A stretch of DNA of 64,000 nt from Mycolicibacterium aichiense. GTDB lineage: Bacteria; Actinomycetota; Actinomycetes; Mycobacteriales; Mycobacteriaceae. A model generated the notes under the pieces. It saw only the letters and a program-made list of their open reading frames with translations. It was not told where the DNA came from and did not search any database. Position 1 is the stretch's first letter; every line of letters starts with the position of its first letter. The translations under genes were made by a program, and so were the position numbers. The stretch lies in contig NZ_AP022561.1 of assembly GCF_010726245.1 (NCBI RefSeq), positions 930,001 through 994,000 of the forward strand. The letters run 5' to 3'. Below are positions 16,723 to 25,592 of the stretch, in pieces.

Positions 16723-18180
16723 ATGAGCACCCCAGACATTGAACGGCTGTTGTCGTCGGTTCCCACGGGTTTGTGGATCGGCGGAGAAGAGCGGCCGGGG
16801 TCGTCCACCTTCGAGGTCTTCGACCCGTCGAACGACGAAGTCATCGCGACGGTGGCCGATGCCACCGCCGAGGACGCTGTCGCCGCGCTCGACGCCGCCT
16901 GCGCGGTGCAGGCGCAGTGGGCAGCCACCCCGGCGCGGGATCGTGGCGAGATCCTGCGTTCGGTGTTCGAGACGATCATCGACCGCGCCGACGACCTCGC
17001 CGCGCTGATGACCCTGGAGATGGGCAAGGTCGTCGCCGAGAGCATGGGTGAGGTCAAGTACGGCGCCGAGTTCTTCCGCTGGTTCGCCGAGGAGGCGGTG
17101 CGCATCGGCGGCCGCTACACCCCGTCGCCGGCCGGCACCGGCCGGATCATCGTCACCAAGCAGCCCGTCGGCCCGTGCTACGCGATCACGCCGTGGAACT
17201 TCCCGCTGGCCATGGGAACCCGCAAGATCGGGCCCGCGTTCGCGGCCGGCTGCACCATGATCATCAAGCCTGCCCAGGAGACCCCGCTGACCATGCTGCT
17301 GCTGGCCAAGCTGATGGCTGAAGCCGGTCTGCCCAAGGGTGTGCTGTCAATCCTGCCCACGAGCCGGCCTGGTGAGGTCACCAAGGCGCTTATCGACGAC
17401 GGTCGGCTGCGCAAGCTGACCTTCACCGGCTCCACCGGCGTCGGCAAGGCGCTGGTCGCGCAGTCGGCGGACAAGCTGCTGCGCACGTCGATGGAGCTGG
17501 GCGGCAACGCGCCGTTCGTCGTCTTCGACGACGCCGACGTCGATGCCGCGGTCGAGGGCGCGATGCTGGCCAAGATGCGCAACGGCGGCGAGGCGTGCAC
17601 GGCGGCCAATCGCATCCACGTCGCCAACGCGGTGATCGACGAATTCACCGACAAGTTCGTCAAGCGGATGGCCGAGGTCACCCTGGGCAACGGGCTGGAC
17701 CCGTCGAGCAAGCTGGGTCCGCTGATCAACACCAAGCAGCTGAACAAGGTTCAGGAACTCGTCAACGACGCCGTGGACAAGGGCGCCAAGGTTGCCCTCG
17801 GCGGCGAGGCTCCCGGCGGCCCAGGCAACTTCTACCCGGCCACCGTCCTCACCGACATCCCGCCGACCGCGCGCATCCTCACCGAGGAGGTGTTCGGGCC
17901 CGTCGCGCCGATCATCGGCTTCGACTCCGAGGAGGATGGCGTCGCCGCGGCCAACAACACCGAATACGGGCTGGCGGCCTATATCTACACCGAGTCGCTG
18001 GACCGGGCACTACGGGTCGCCGAGGCGATCGAATCCGGCATGGTCGGGGTGAATCGGGGCGTGATCTCCGATCCGGCCGCGCCGTTCGGCGGCGTCAAGG
18101 AATCCGGCTTCGGTCGTGAGGGTGGCATCGAGGGCATCGACGAATACTTGGACACCAAGTACATCGCGCTGACCAAGTAG
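16723..18180 (+). CDS. gabD: NAD(P)-dependent succinate-semialdehyde/aldehyde dehydrogenase
   Basis: Oxidises an aldehyde, probably succinate semialdehyde, to the acid. From ATG 16723 the protein has 485 aa, with general base E258 in MELGGNAPF and nucleophile C292 in [10 protein letters not shown], spaced 34 residues apart as usual for the family. The [10 protein letters not shown] and FTGSTGVGK motifs bind cofactor. It resembles mycobacterial GabD-type enzymes. An in-frame GTG/ATG at 16696 would add nine residues and is less likely. It is divergent from pgi. Confidence 0.92.
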   Translation: MSTPDIERLLSSVPTGLWIGGEERPGSSTFEVFDPSNDEVIATVADATAEDAVAALDAACAVQAQWAATPARDRGEILRSVFETIIDRADDLAALMTLEMGKVVAESMGEVKYGAEFFRWFAEEAVRIGGRYTPSPAGTGRIIVTKQPVGPCYAITPWNFPLAMGTRKIGPAFAAGCTMIIKPAQETPLTMLLLAKLMAEAGLPKGVLSILPTSRPGEVTKALIDDGRLRKLTFTGSTGVGKALVAQSADKLLRTSMELGGNAPFVVFDDADVDAAVEGAMLAKMRNGGEACTAANRIHVANAVIDEFTDKFVKRMAEVTLGNGLDPSSKLGPLINTKQLNKVQELVNDAVDKGAKVALGGEAPGGPGNFYPATVLTDIPPTARILTEEVFGPVAPIIGFDSEEDGVAAANNTEYGLAAYIYTESLDRALRVAEAIESGMVGVNRGVISDPAAPFGGVKESGFGREGGIEGIDEYLDTKYIALTK

Positions 18181-18202
18181 TGCTAACTGTGGCGCGCTTC
18201 AC

Positions 18203-18218
18203 GCTTGCAATTGCAAGC
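18203..18218. promoter_or_regulatory. 16-bp perfect palindrome, candidate operator
   Basis: GCTTGCAATTGCAAGC lies between the gabD stop and the ATG of the 54-aa gene (18 bp upstream of that ATG). It is AT-rich for this genome and has no terminator-like T-run, so a dimeric regulator site is more likely than a terminator. Confidence 0.5.
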
Positions 18219-18236
18219 ACGGGGTATGTAAGCGCC

Positions 18237-18401
18237 ATGAAGATCAGCAGTTCCCAGGTTCCGGTGCGCAAAGGGGTGTCTCAGCTCGTCACCGCGCAGC
18301 TGTCCGGCGCGGTCGCCGGCTTGATGCTGGCCGTCGATCAGCTACTGCCCGAGGCGCCGCATCGCCCCAAGATCGTCGACCGGGACTTGACGCGCTGTTG
18401 A
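18237..18401 (+). CDS. Small hypothetical protein, 54 aa
   Basis: A short reading frame starting MKISSSQVPVRKGVSQLV, with a central small hydrophobic helix (LSGAVAGLMLAVDQLL) and a basic/acidic C-terminus. Third codon positions are strongly G/C, as in the real genes around it, and it fits exactly between gabD and the convergent FadD-like gene (3-bp gap). A palindrome precedes it. I do not recognise a family. An ORF-extending upstream start at 18180 would overlap the gabD stop and the palindrome and is less plausible. Confidence 0.55.
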   Translation: MKISSSQVPVRKGVSQLVTAQLSGAVAGLMLAVDQLLPEAPHRPKIVDRDLTRC

Positions 18402-18404
18402 GGC

Positions 18405-19964
18405 TCAGCTGACCGAGCGTTCCGATGCGTTCCAATACTTGGCTCGCAGTTCTCGTTTGAGGACTTTGCCCGCCGCCGACACCGGCAGTGCGTCGACGAC
18501 CTCGATGCTGCGGGGGACCTTGTAGCCGCCGATGAGCGTCTTGCAGAACTCCCGCAGTTCGCTCGGCTCGGCCTGCGCCCCGGCGACCAGCACCACCACG
18601 GCGTGCACCCGCTCACCCCACCGTTCGTCGGGGACGCCGATGACCGCGCACGTCGCGACAGCGGGGTGACGCGCCAGCGCGTTCTCCACCTCGACGGAGT
18701 ACACGTTCTCCCCGCCGGACACGATCATGTCCTTGATGCGGTCGACGACGAACAGGTAGCCGTGTTCGTCCAGGTAGCCGGCGTCGCCGGTGTGCATCCA
18801 ACCGCCCTTCAGGGCGGCAGCAGTCTCCTCGGGCCTGCCCCAGTACCCGGCCATCACGTGGCCCCCGCGCACCGTGATCTCGCCGACTTCGCCCGGGGGC
18901 AGCTCGGTGTCGTCCTCGCCGACGATGCGGACCTCCGAGTGCGGTGCGGCACGCCCACCGGACCGGCGCAGGGTCGGGTCGTGGTGGTCCTGCGGCGCCA
19001 GCAGGGTGGCGACGGGCGAGACCTCGGTCATGCCGTAGGCCTGCACGAACGACGCGGTGGGCAGTCGCACCGCGGCACGTTCGAGCAGCGCGGCCGAGAT
19101 CGGCGATCCGCCGTAGAGCACCGCCTGCAGGCTGCTGGTGTCGTGGTCGGCCACCGCGGGGTCGTCGACCAGCATCTGCACCATCGTCGGCACCAGCAGC
19201 AGGTCGGTGATCCGGTGCGCCTGTACGGCCTCGAGCACCCAGTCCGGCCGGAATGCCGGGATGAAGACGTGGGTGCCACCCCGGCAGACCTGGGCCAGCC
19301 AGATCGCCAGATCAGCGAGGTGGAACATCGGCGCGGCATGCAGCAGCGGGCCGCCCGAGGTCAGGAACAACCCGGACGCCAAACACCCGAGCGCCGAGGT
19401 CATCAGGTTGTCGTGGGTCAGCATGACGCCCTTCGGGTGACCGCTGGTGCCGCCGGTGTAGAACAGGCCCGCCAGATCCGAGCCACAGCGATGCGCGTCG
19501 GGCACCGGGTCATTGGCCGCCACCAGCTCCTCATAGCTGAGCAGTCCATCCGGTGCGGCGCCGTCGCCGCAGTGGATGACGTTCACCACATCAGTTGACT
19601 GCGAACGTAAGTCGGCAAGCAGCGGCAGGAAGGTGTCGTCGATCAGCAGTGTGCGGGTATCGGAATCGCGCAGGCTGTACGCGATCTCCGCCGCGCTCCA
19701 GCGGATGTTGATCGGGTTGAGCACGGCACCGGCCCACGGCGTCGCGAGCAGATACTCCGAGTAGTGATCGGAATTCAGCGACAGCATCGCCACGCGATCA
19801 CCTTCGCCGACCCCCAGCGACTGAAAGGCGCCGGCCAGCCGGGCCACCCGGTCGGCCACATCGGCGACACTGCGGACGCGCCCGGCGCAGATAGTCATCG
19901 TGTCGTGTGGCGTGGCGCGCAGGGCCCGATGCAAACCCTGGGTCAGATACATGCCGGTGGTCAT
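18405..19964 (-). CDS. Acyl-CoA synthetase / AMP-dependent ligase (FadD-like)
   Basis: Adenylate-forming fatty or organic acid-CoA ligase, about 519 aa from ATG 19964 (an in-frame upstream codon at 20000 would add 12 residues). Motifs: P-loop-like FYTGGTSGHPKGVMLTHDN, AYGMTEVSPV, hinge MHTGDAGYLDEHGYLFVVDR, IKDMIVSGGENVYSVEVE, and a C-terminal catalytic Lys in SAAGKVLKRELR. The arrangement is of medium/long-chain FadD enzymes. The upstream 90 bp carry no operator I can name. Substrate unknown. Confidence 0.9.
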   Translation of the reverse strand: MTTGMYLTQGLHRALRATPHDTMTICAGRVRSVADVADRVARLAGAFQSLGVGEGDRVAMLSLNSDHYSEYLLATPWAGAVLNPINIRWSAAEIAYSLRDSDTRTLLIDDTFLPLLADLRSQSTDVVNVIHCGDGAAPDGLLSYEELVAANDPVPDAHRCGSDLAGLFYTGGTSGHPKGVMLTHDNLMTSALGCLASGLFLTSGGPLLHAAPMFHLADLAIWLAQVCRGGTHVFIPAFRPDWVLEAVQAHRITDLLLVPTMVQMLVDDPAVADHDTSSLQAVLYGGSPISAALLERAAVRLPTASFVQAYGMTEVSPVATLLAPQDHHDPTLRRSGGRAAPHSEVRIVGEDDTELPPGEVGEITVRGGHVMAGYWGRPEETAAALKGGWMHTGDAGYLDEHGYLFVVDRIKDMIVSGGENVYSVEVENALARHPAVATCAVIGVPDERWGERVHAVVVLVAGAQAEPSELREFCKTLIGGYKVPRSIEVVDALPVSAAGKVLKRELRAKYWNASERSVS

Positions 19965-20089
19965 GGTCACCCCGGCCGAAGTGTATGCCGGGCGTGGCAA
20001 GGAATTGACGTAAACGACCGCGCGCCTGCGCTGATCAGCCGTGGTGGCGAACTAGATTTCACAGCACTGAAGAACTAGGAGGGCATGGT

Positions 20090-22114
20090 GTGACGGCGCG
20101 CTTCTTTGCGCAAAGTCCTTGGGTTGATCCCGTCTCGCAACCGAGCCAACTGCGCAGGCCACGGCCACGCGGTGAGGGAATCCCTGCGCTGAACGGGATC
20201 CGCGGCGTCGCCGTCGCCCTGGTTCTGATCGGACACAGCGGAATCCCCGGTGTCGCAGGCGGATTCATCGGTGTCGATGTCTTCTTCGTGCTCAGTGGCT
20301 TCTTGATCACCTCGCTGCTGCTCGACGAGATCGGTCGCACCGGACGACTCGACCTCGGCGCGTTCTGGGTGCGACGTGCCCGCCGGCTGCTGCCTGCCCT
20401 GCTGCTGATGGTGCTGGCGGTGATCGCCGCACGCCTGCTGTTCCCGCCCGACGCCGTCAGCGGTTTGCGCAATGACGCGGTCGCCGCGTTCCTGTGGATG
20501 GCGAACTGGGCGTTCGTATCGCACCAGACCGACTACTTCAGCCAGGGCGCTCCGCCCTCGCCGCTGCAACACACCTGGTCGCTGGGCGTCGAGGAGCAGT
20601 ACTACCTGATCTGGCCGGTGCTCATCGCCGCTGTGGCGGTGCTACTGGCCGTGATCGCCCGCCGGCGCACGAAGACCCCGACCATCACCGCGGTCCGCTG
20701 GGCCGTGTTGGTCCTCGCCGTCGTCGGCACGGCGGCGTCGGCCACCGAGGCGATCCTGATGGCCGACGACGACTCGCTCAACCGCGTCTACTTCGGCACC
20801 GACACCCGCGCGCAGGCGCTGCTGATCGGCGCCGCGGCCGCCGCACTGCTGGTGCGGGACTGGCCGGCGATGATGGCCGGCTGGCCGCTGATCCGGTCGC
20901 GGTGGGGCCGATGGCTGGCCGGGGGAGTCCCGGTGGCCGGGGTGGCCGTCTTGGCTGCGATCACCCACGTTGCGACCGGCAGCGCCGCCGAATTCCGCAA
21001 CGGCCTGCTGATCGTCGTCGCTGTCGCCGCCGTCGCGGTGATCGCGGGCGTCGCGCTCGAACAGAACGGTCCGGTGGCGTGGGTGCTGGCCACCCCGCCG
21101 CTGGTGGCGCTCGGCGTCGTCTCCTACGGCGTGTACCTCTGGCACTGGCCGGTGTTCCTGGTGCTCACCGGGGAGCGGACCGGGTGGACCGGTTACCCCC
21201 TGTTCGCCGCCCGCTGCGCGATCACGCTGCTCGCGGCGGTCGGATCGTGGTGGCTGATCGAGCGTCCCATCCGGCGCTGGCGACCCGTGCACGTTCCCCA
21301 GCTTCGGCTGGCGGCCGCGACGATGGCCACCGCCGTCGCCGTCGCAGTCGTCGTCGTGCCGGTGGGAACCCGCATCGATCCGGCGAGCCCCGATATCACC
21401 CAGGCAGCGCTGGTCTCGCCGGTGGAGACCGTGCGCCTGGCCGCGCCGGTGCAGGCCGGGCCGCGCCCGCACACCGTGTCGGTCTTCGGTGACTCCATCG
21501 GGTGGACGATGATGCGCTATCTGCCGCCCACCCCCGGCGTCAGCTTCCTGGACCGCACCACGATCGGCTGCGGCCTGGTCCGAGGCGGGCCGTACCGCTA
21601 CTCCGGGCAGAGCCTGGAACAAAAGCCCGAATGCGACGCCTGGCCGGAACGCTGGGCTCAGCGGATCGGCCACGACCGGCCCGATGTGGTGCTGATGATG
21701 ATCGGGCGCTGGGAGGTGGTGGACCGCAAGTGGAACGGCAACTGGGCCCACATCGGCCAGCCCGAATTCGACAAGTACCTGGAGAGCGAACTACGGCACG
21801 CGCTGGACATCCTCGGCTCCACCGGGGCGCTGGTTGTGGTGGCGACCGAGCCCTACAGCCGGCACGGCGAGCAGACGAACGGCAACCTGTACCCCGAGGA
21901 TCAGCCCAGCCGGGTCGACCAGTGGAATGCCTTGCTGCGCAGGGTGGTAGCCGATCGCAAGAACGTGACCGTGCTCGACCTGAACAAGAAGCTCGCGCCG
22001 AACGGCACCTACACCAACAAGATCAACGGCGTTCAGGTCCGCATCGACGGCGTGCACCCCACACCCAACGCGGTCAAGTGGATGACCCCGTGGCTGCTGG
22101 ACGCCGTGCGCTAG
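20090..22114 (+). CDS. Acyltransferase-3 / SGNH fused membrane acyltransferase (OafA-like)
   Basis: A 674-aa envelope acetyl/acyltransferase. The N-terminal acyltransferase-3 domain has about ten TM helices, with catalytic His in ALVLIGHSG, GVDVFFVLSGFLI, the RRARRLLPAL arginines and HTWSLGVEEQYYLIWP. A periplasmic SGNH-hydrolase domain follows from about residue 460, with the GDS serine block in SVFGDSIGW and the Asp-x-x-His block in IDGVHPTPNAVKW. Such fusions acylate cell-envelope glycans or glycolipids, and mycobacteria have several. GGAGGGC precedes the GTG start. Acceptor unknown. Confidence 0.92.
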   Translation: MTARFFAQSPWVDPVSQPSQLRRPRPRGEGIPALNGIRGVAVALVLIGHSGIPGVAGGFIGVDVFFVLSGFLITSLLLDEIGRTGRLDLGAFWVRRARRLLPALLLMVLAVIAARLLFPPDAVSGLRNDAVAAFLWMANWAFVSHQTDYFSQGAPPSPLQHTWSLGVEEQYYLIWPVLIAAVAVLLAVIARRRTKTPTITAVRWAVLVLAVVGTAASATEAILMADDDSLNRVYFGTDTRAQALLIGAAAAALLVRDWPAMMAGWPLIRSRWGRWLAGGVPVAGVAVLAAITHVATGSAAEFRNGLLIVVAVAAVAVIAGVALEQNGPVAWVLATPPLVALGVVSYGVYLWHWPVFLVLTGERTGWTGYPLFAARCAITLLAAVGSWWLIERPIRRWRPVHVPQLRLAAATMATAVAVAVVVVPVGTRIDPASPDITQAALVSPVETVRLAAPVQAGPRPHTVSVFGDSIGWTMMRYLPPTPGVSFLDRTTIGCGLVRGGPYRYSGQSLEQKPECDAWPERWAQRIGHDRPDVVLMMIGRWEVVDRKWNGNWAHIGQPEFDKYLESELRHALDILGSTGALVVVATEPYSRHGEQTNGNLYPEDQPSRVDQWNALLRRVVADRKNVTVLDLNKKLAPNGTYTNKINGVQVRIDGVHPTPNAVKWMTPWLLDAVR

Positions 22115-22120
22115 CTGCGC

Positions 22121-22393
22121 CTAGGAGTGCCCGAGCCGGCCGCGGCCCATGCGCAGCAGCAGCATCGCCAGATCCTTGCCGTCCTGGCCGAGTTCGCTGT
22201 AGCGCTCGATCACCTTCATCTCGCGGCTGTGCACCAGGCGCGTCCCGCCGGAGGCCATCCTGGCCTTGCCGATCGCCTGGGATACCTCGGTGCGGCGTTT
22301 GACCGCAGCCAGGATCGTGGCATCGAGCTGGTCGATCTCGCCGCGCAGGCTGTCGATGTCGTTGTCGGCTTCAGGAACCATTTCCAGAGTCAT
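22121..22393 (-). CDS. aroQ: Chorismate mutase, intracellular AroQ type
   Basis: Converts chorismate to prephenate for Phe/Tyr synthesis. The 90-aa all-helical protein is very close to M. tuberculosis Rv0948c, including KRRTEVSQAIGKARMASG (catalytic Arg), VHSREMKVIERYSELG and the C-terminal RLGH that packs against DAHP synthase and allows activation. Here one extra Ser follows RLGH. GAGGAG upstream supports the ATG at 22393. It is separated from divergent uvrD1 by a 244-bp region with two hairpins. Confidence 0.96.
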   Translation of the reverse strand: MTLEMVPEADNDIDSLRGEIDQLDATILAAVKRRTEVSQAIGKARMASGGTRLVHSREMKVIERYSELGQDGKDLAMLLLRMGRGRLGHS

Positions 22394-22454
22394 CGCTTCG
22401 TTCTCCTCATGTGTGGGTCTGGTCTCAACCGGTCCCGGGCCTCACACAAGAGAC

Positions 22455-22487
22455 GAGCCCCGGATCCGGTTGCGGACCGCGGGGCTC
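22455..22487. other. Stem-loop in aroQ-uvrD1 intergenic region
   Basis: GAGCCCC (22455-22461) pairs with GGGGCTC (22481-22487), and the interior CCGG/CCGGTTGCGG bases can extend the fold. No T-run follows on either strand, so it is not a standard terminator. On the aroQ strand it would lie in the 5' leader. Confidence 0.5.
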
Positions 22488-22510
22488 TCGGGTTGAGCAG
22501 CTAGATACCC

Positions 22511-22535
22511 ACGGGCACCGCGGACCGGTACCCGT
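22511..22535. other. Second stem-loop in aroQ-uvrD1 intergenic region
   Basis: ACGGGCACCG pairs with CGGTACCCGT (one C/A mismatch) around a five-base loop. Flanks are A-rich on the plus side only, so it is not a terminator for either flanking gene. Confidence 0.45.
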
Positions 22536-22637
22536 AGAAAAATCGACGCTGCGGAGAAAGCACGTTGTCGAGTGTGCCACTCCGAAGCCCGGCTTCGCAA
22601 AAAAACTGTCGCCATACAGCGGTAAGTTGGGTCAGAC

Positions 22638-24980
22638 ATGACTGTGCACGTGACAGATTTCAAACCCCCGGCCGACGCGGCCGAACTCCTCGAGGGCCTC
22701 AACCCCCAGCAGCGCCAGGCGGTGCTGCATGAGGGGCCTCCGCTGTTGATCGTGGCCGGCGCCGGGTCGGGCAAGACTGCCGTCCTCACCCGGCGGATCG
22801 CCTACCTGCTGGCCGCCCGCGACGTCGGGCCGGGTCAGGTCCTGGCCATCACGTTCACCAACAAGGCCGCCGCCGAGATGCGTGAGCGGGTGGTCACGCT
22901 GGTGGGCCCGCGGGCGCGGAACATGTGGGTGTCGACGTTCCACTCGACCTGTGTGCGGATCCTGCGCAACCAGGCCTCGCTGCTGCCGGGGCTGAACTCG
23001 AACTTCTCGATCTACGACGCCGACGATTCGCGGCGCCTGCTGCTGATGATCGCCAAGGACATGGGCCTGGACACCAAGCGGTACACGCCGCGACTGCTGT
23101 CCAACGCGATCTCGAACCTGAAGAACGAACTGATCGTGCCCGAGGATGCGGTCGCCGCGCTCGAGCCCGGGTCCGACGACCTGGCCCGCACCGTGGCCAG
23201 CGTCTACGGCGAATACCAGCGACGGCTGCGCGCGGCCAACGCGCTGGACTTCGACGACCTGATCGGTGAGACCGTCGCCGTCCTGCAGAACTTCCCGCAG
23301 ATCGCCCAGTACTACCGCAGGCGGTTCCGGCACGTCCTGGTCGACGAGTACCAGGACACCAACCACGCCCAGTACGTGCTGGTGCGCGAACTCGTCGGCG
23401 TCACCGCGCCCGATACCGACACCGTGCCGCCCAGTGAGCTGTGCGTGGTCGGCGACGCCGACCAGTCGATCTACGCGTTCCGCGGCGCGACGATCCGCAA
23501 CATCGAGGACTTCGAGCGCGACTTCCCCAACGCCACGACGATCCTGCTCGAGCAGAACTACCGGTCGACCCAGAACATCCTGACGGCGGCCAACTCCGTC
23601 ATCTCCCGCAACGCAAACCGCCGCGAGAAGCGACTGTGGACCGACGAGGGTGACGGCGAGCTGATCGTCGGTTACGTCGCCGACAACGAGCACGACGAGG
23701 CCAGGTTCGTCGCGAGTGAGATCGATGCACTCGCCGATCGCGGCGGGTTCTCCTACAACGATTTCGCGGTGTTCTACCGGACCAACAACTCGTCGCGCTC
23801 GCTGGAAGAGGTGTTCATCCGGGCCGGCATCCCGTACAAGGTCGTCGGCGGCGTTCGATTCTACGAGCGCAAGGAGATTCGCGACATCGTCGCCTACCTG
23901 CGGGTGCTGGACAACCCCGGTGACGCCGTGAGCCTGCGGCGCATCCTCAACACTCCGCGCCGCGGTATCGGCGACCGTGCCGAGGCCTGCGTCGCGGTGT
24001 ACGCCGAGAACACCGGCAGCACCTTCGCCGACGCGCTGGCCGCCGCGGCCGCAGGCAAGGTACCGATGCTGAACACCCGCGCGGAGAAGGCGATCGCGAG
24101 TTTCGTCAACCTGCTCGACGATCTGCGCGGCAAGCTCGACGACGAGCTCGGGGACTTGGTCGAGGCGGTGCTGGATCGCACCGGCTACCGCAACGAGCTG
24201 GAATCCTCCAGCGATCCGCAGGATCTGGCCCGGCTGGACAACCTCAACGAATTGGTCAGCGTCGCACACGAATTCAGCATCGATCGGGCCAATGCCGCCG
24301 CGCTGGCGGCGGAGCAGGGGGACGCCGGCACCGACGTCGATGAGGACGTGCCGCAGACCGGCATACTCGCCGAGTTCCTGGAGCGGGTGTCGCTGGTCGC
24401 CGATTCCGACGAGTTGCCCGAGCATGGCTCCGGGGTGGTCACGATGATGACGCTGCACACCGCCAAGGGCCTGGAGTTCCCGGTCGTCTTCGTCACCGGC
24501 TGGGAGGACGGCATGTTCCCGCACATGCGGGCGCTGGGGGATCCGGCCGAGCTCTCCGAAGAACGCCGGCTGGCCTATGTCGGCATAACCCGTGCGCGCC
24601 AACGGCTTTACCTCAGTCGTGCGAAGGTGCGCTCGTCGTGGGGGCAGCCGATGCTGAACCCCGAATCCCGGTTCCTGCGGGAGATTCCGGAGCATCTGCT
24701 CGACTGGCGCCGTACCGATCCCGCTCCGTCCTACAGTGCGCCGGTCAGCGGTGCGGGCCGATTCGGCACCCCGCGACCGTCACCGGCGCGCCCCGCCGGT
24801 GGCGGTAAGCGTGCGCTGGTGGTTCTCGCGCCCGGTGACCGGGTGAACCACGACAAGTACGGTCTCGGACGCGTCGAGGAAGTATCCGGGATGGGGGAGT
24901 CGGCGATGTCGCTGATCGACTTCGGCAGCGCAGGCCGGGTGAAGCTGATGCACAACCACGCACCCATCCAGAAGCTCTAG
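22638..24980 (+). CDS. uvrD1: ATP-dependent DNA helicase UvrD1/PcrA
   Basis: SF1A 3'-5' helicase for nucleotide-excision and recombination-associated repair; in mycobacteria UvrD1 is known to be stimulated by Ku, whose gene is also in this window. The 780-aa protein has Walker A AGAGSGKTAVLTRR (K46), TFHSTCVRIL, DEYQDTNHAQY (Walker B), GDADQSIYAFRGA, QNYRST, and motif V/VI TLHTAKGLEFPVVF and YVGITRARQRL. A C-terminal Tudor-like tail (PGDRVNHDKYGLGRVEEV) follows, as in PcrA. TAAGTT lies nine bases before the ATG, so the leader is very short. Confidence 0.97.
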   Translation: MTVHVTDFKPPADAAELLEGLNPQQRQAVLHEGPPLLIVAGAGSGKTAVLTRRIAYLLAARDVGPGQVLAITFTNKAAAEMRERVVTLVGPRARNMWVSTFHSTCVRILRNQASLLPGLNSNFSIYDADDSRRLLLMIAKDMGLDTKRYTPRLLSNAISNLKNELIVPEDAVAALEPGSDDLARTVASVYGEYQRRLRAANALDFDDLIGETVAVLQNFPQIAQYYRRRFRHVLVDEYQDTNHAQYVLVRELVGVTAPDTDTVPPSELCVVGDADQSIYAFRGATIRNIEDFERDFPNATTILLEQNYRSTQNILTAANSVISRNANRREKRLWTDEGDGELIVGYVADNEHDEARFVASEIDALADRGGFSYNDFAVFYRTNNSSRSLEEVFIRAGIPYKVVGGVRFYERKEIRDIVAYLRVLDNPGDAVSLRRILNTPRRGIGDRAEACVAVYAENTGSTFADALAAAAAGKVPMLNTRAEKAIASFVNLLDDLRGKLDDELGDLVEAVLDRTGYRNELESSSDPQDLARLDNLNELVSVAHEFSIDRANAAALAAEQGDAGTDVDEDVPQTGILAEFLERVSLVADSDELPEHGSGVVTMMTLHTAKGLEFPVVFVTGWEDGMFPHMRALGDPAELSEERRLAYVGITRARQRLYLSRAKVRSSWGQPMLNPESRFLREIPEHLLDWRRTDPAPSYSAPVSGAGRFGTPRPSPARPAGGGKRALVVLAPGDRVNHDKYGLGRVEEVSGMGESAMSLIDFGSAGRVKLMHNHAPIQKL

Positions 24981-25588
24981 CTTCGGACGCGGCACCAGCG
25001 CCGGGTTGACGGGTGCAGCGCCAGGATCAGACTCGCCAGCGGCAACAGCGGAATCAGGTACACCGCCAACGGGATTCGCGCTCCGGCGACGAAGACACTG
25101 CCGAATGTCAGCAGCGCGATGACGGCGCCGAACGCGATCAGGTAGCGGCCGACGGAGCGGCGCAGCAGTAACGCGATCACCCCGGTGATGCTGGTGACCG
25201 CGAAGAGCAGGGTCAGGAATCCGACGGCCACGCAGAACAGCCGATCGGTGCCCCACCATCCGGTGATCAGGTCGGTGGCGACGACGCCGGTGGCCCATCC
25301 GCTGACGATGCTGACGGCGCTGGCCGCGATCGCGGTTCGCCCGGTGGAGACGTCGACCGCGCCCGGCCGGGCCGGAACCGCTACCGGGGCGGCGCGGCGG
25401 ATCAGTCCGGTAGGCGCGTCGTCGGCAGGCGGGCGGGGAATGTTGACGGTGCGATCATCGGGCACCGCGGGGATCGGCCCGGTGGGGGCGCGTCGGATGA
25501 TGCCGGTGCGCGGCTCTTCGGATTGGGGAATCGGTCCGGACGGCTGGCGCCGGATGATGCGGGTGTGCGGGTCGTTCGGCTCAGACAC
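24977..25588 (-). CDS. Membrane protein with N-terminal triple IIRR-P repeat, hypothetical
   Basis: A 203-aa protein. The first about 75 residues are soluble, proline-rich and contain three copies of a 12-15-residue repeat (RIIRRQPSGPIP, GIIRRAPTGPIP, GLIRRAAPVAVP). The rest holds about four TM helices (ASAVSIVSGWATGVVATDLI; LFCVAVGFLTLLFAVTSITG; YLIAFGAVIALLTFGSVFVA; VYLIPLLPLASLILAL). It ends in a basic tail. Function unknown. It lies four bases from the M23 peptidase gene on the same strand and shares a CTAG stop with uvrD1. Confidence 0.82.
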   Translation of the reverse strand: MSEPNDPHTRIIRRQPSGPIPQSEEPRTGIIRRAPTGPIPAVPDDRTVNIPRPPADDAPTGLIRRAAPVAVPARPGAVDVSTGRTAIAASAVSIVSGWATGVVATDLITGWWGTDRLFCVAVGFLTLLFAVTSITGVIALLLRRSVGRYLIAFGAVIALLTFGSVFVAGARIPLAVYLIPLLPLASLILALHPSTRRWCRVRS

Positions 25589-25592
25589 CAGG

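Noticed and set aside
22455..22487. Terminator or Trp-type attenuator before aroQ
   Set aside because: No T-run on either strand and no Phe/Tyr/Trp-rich leader peptide upstream.
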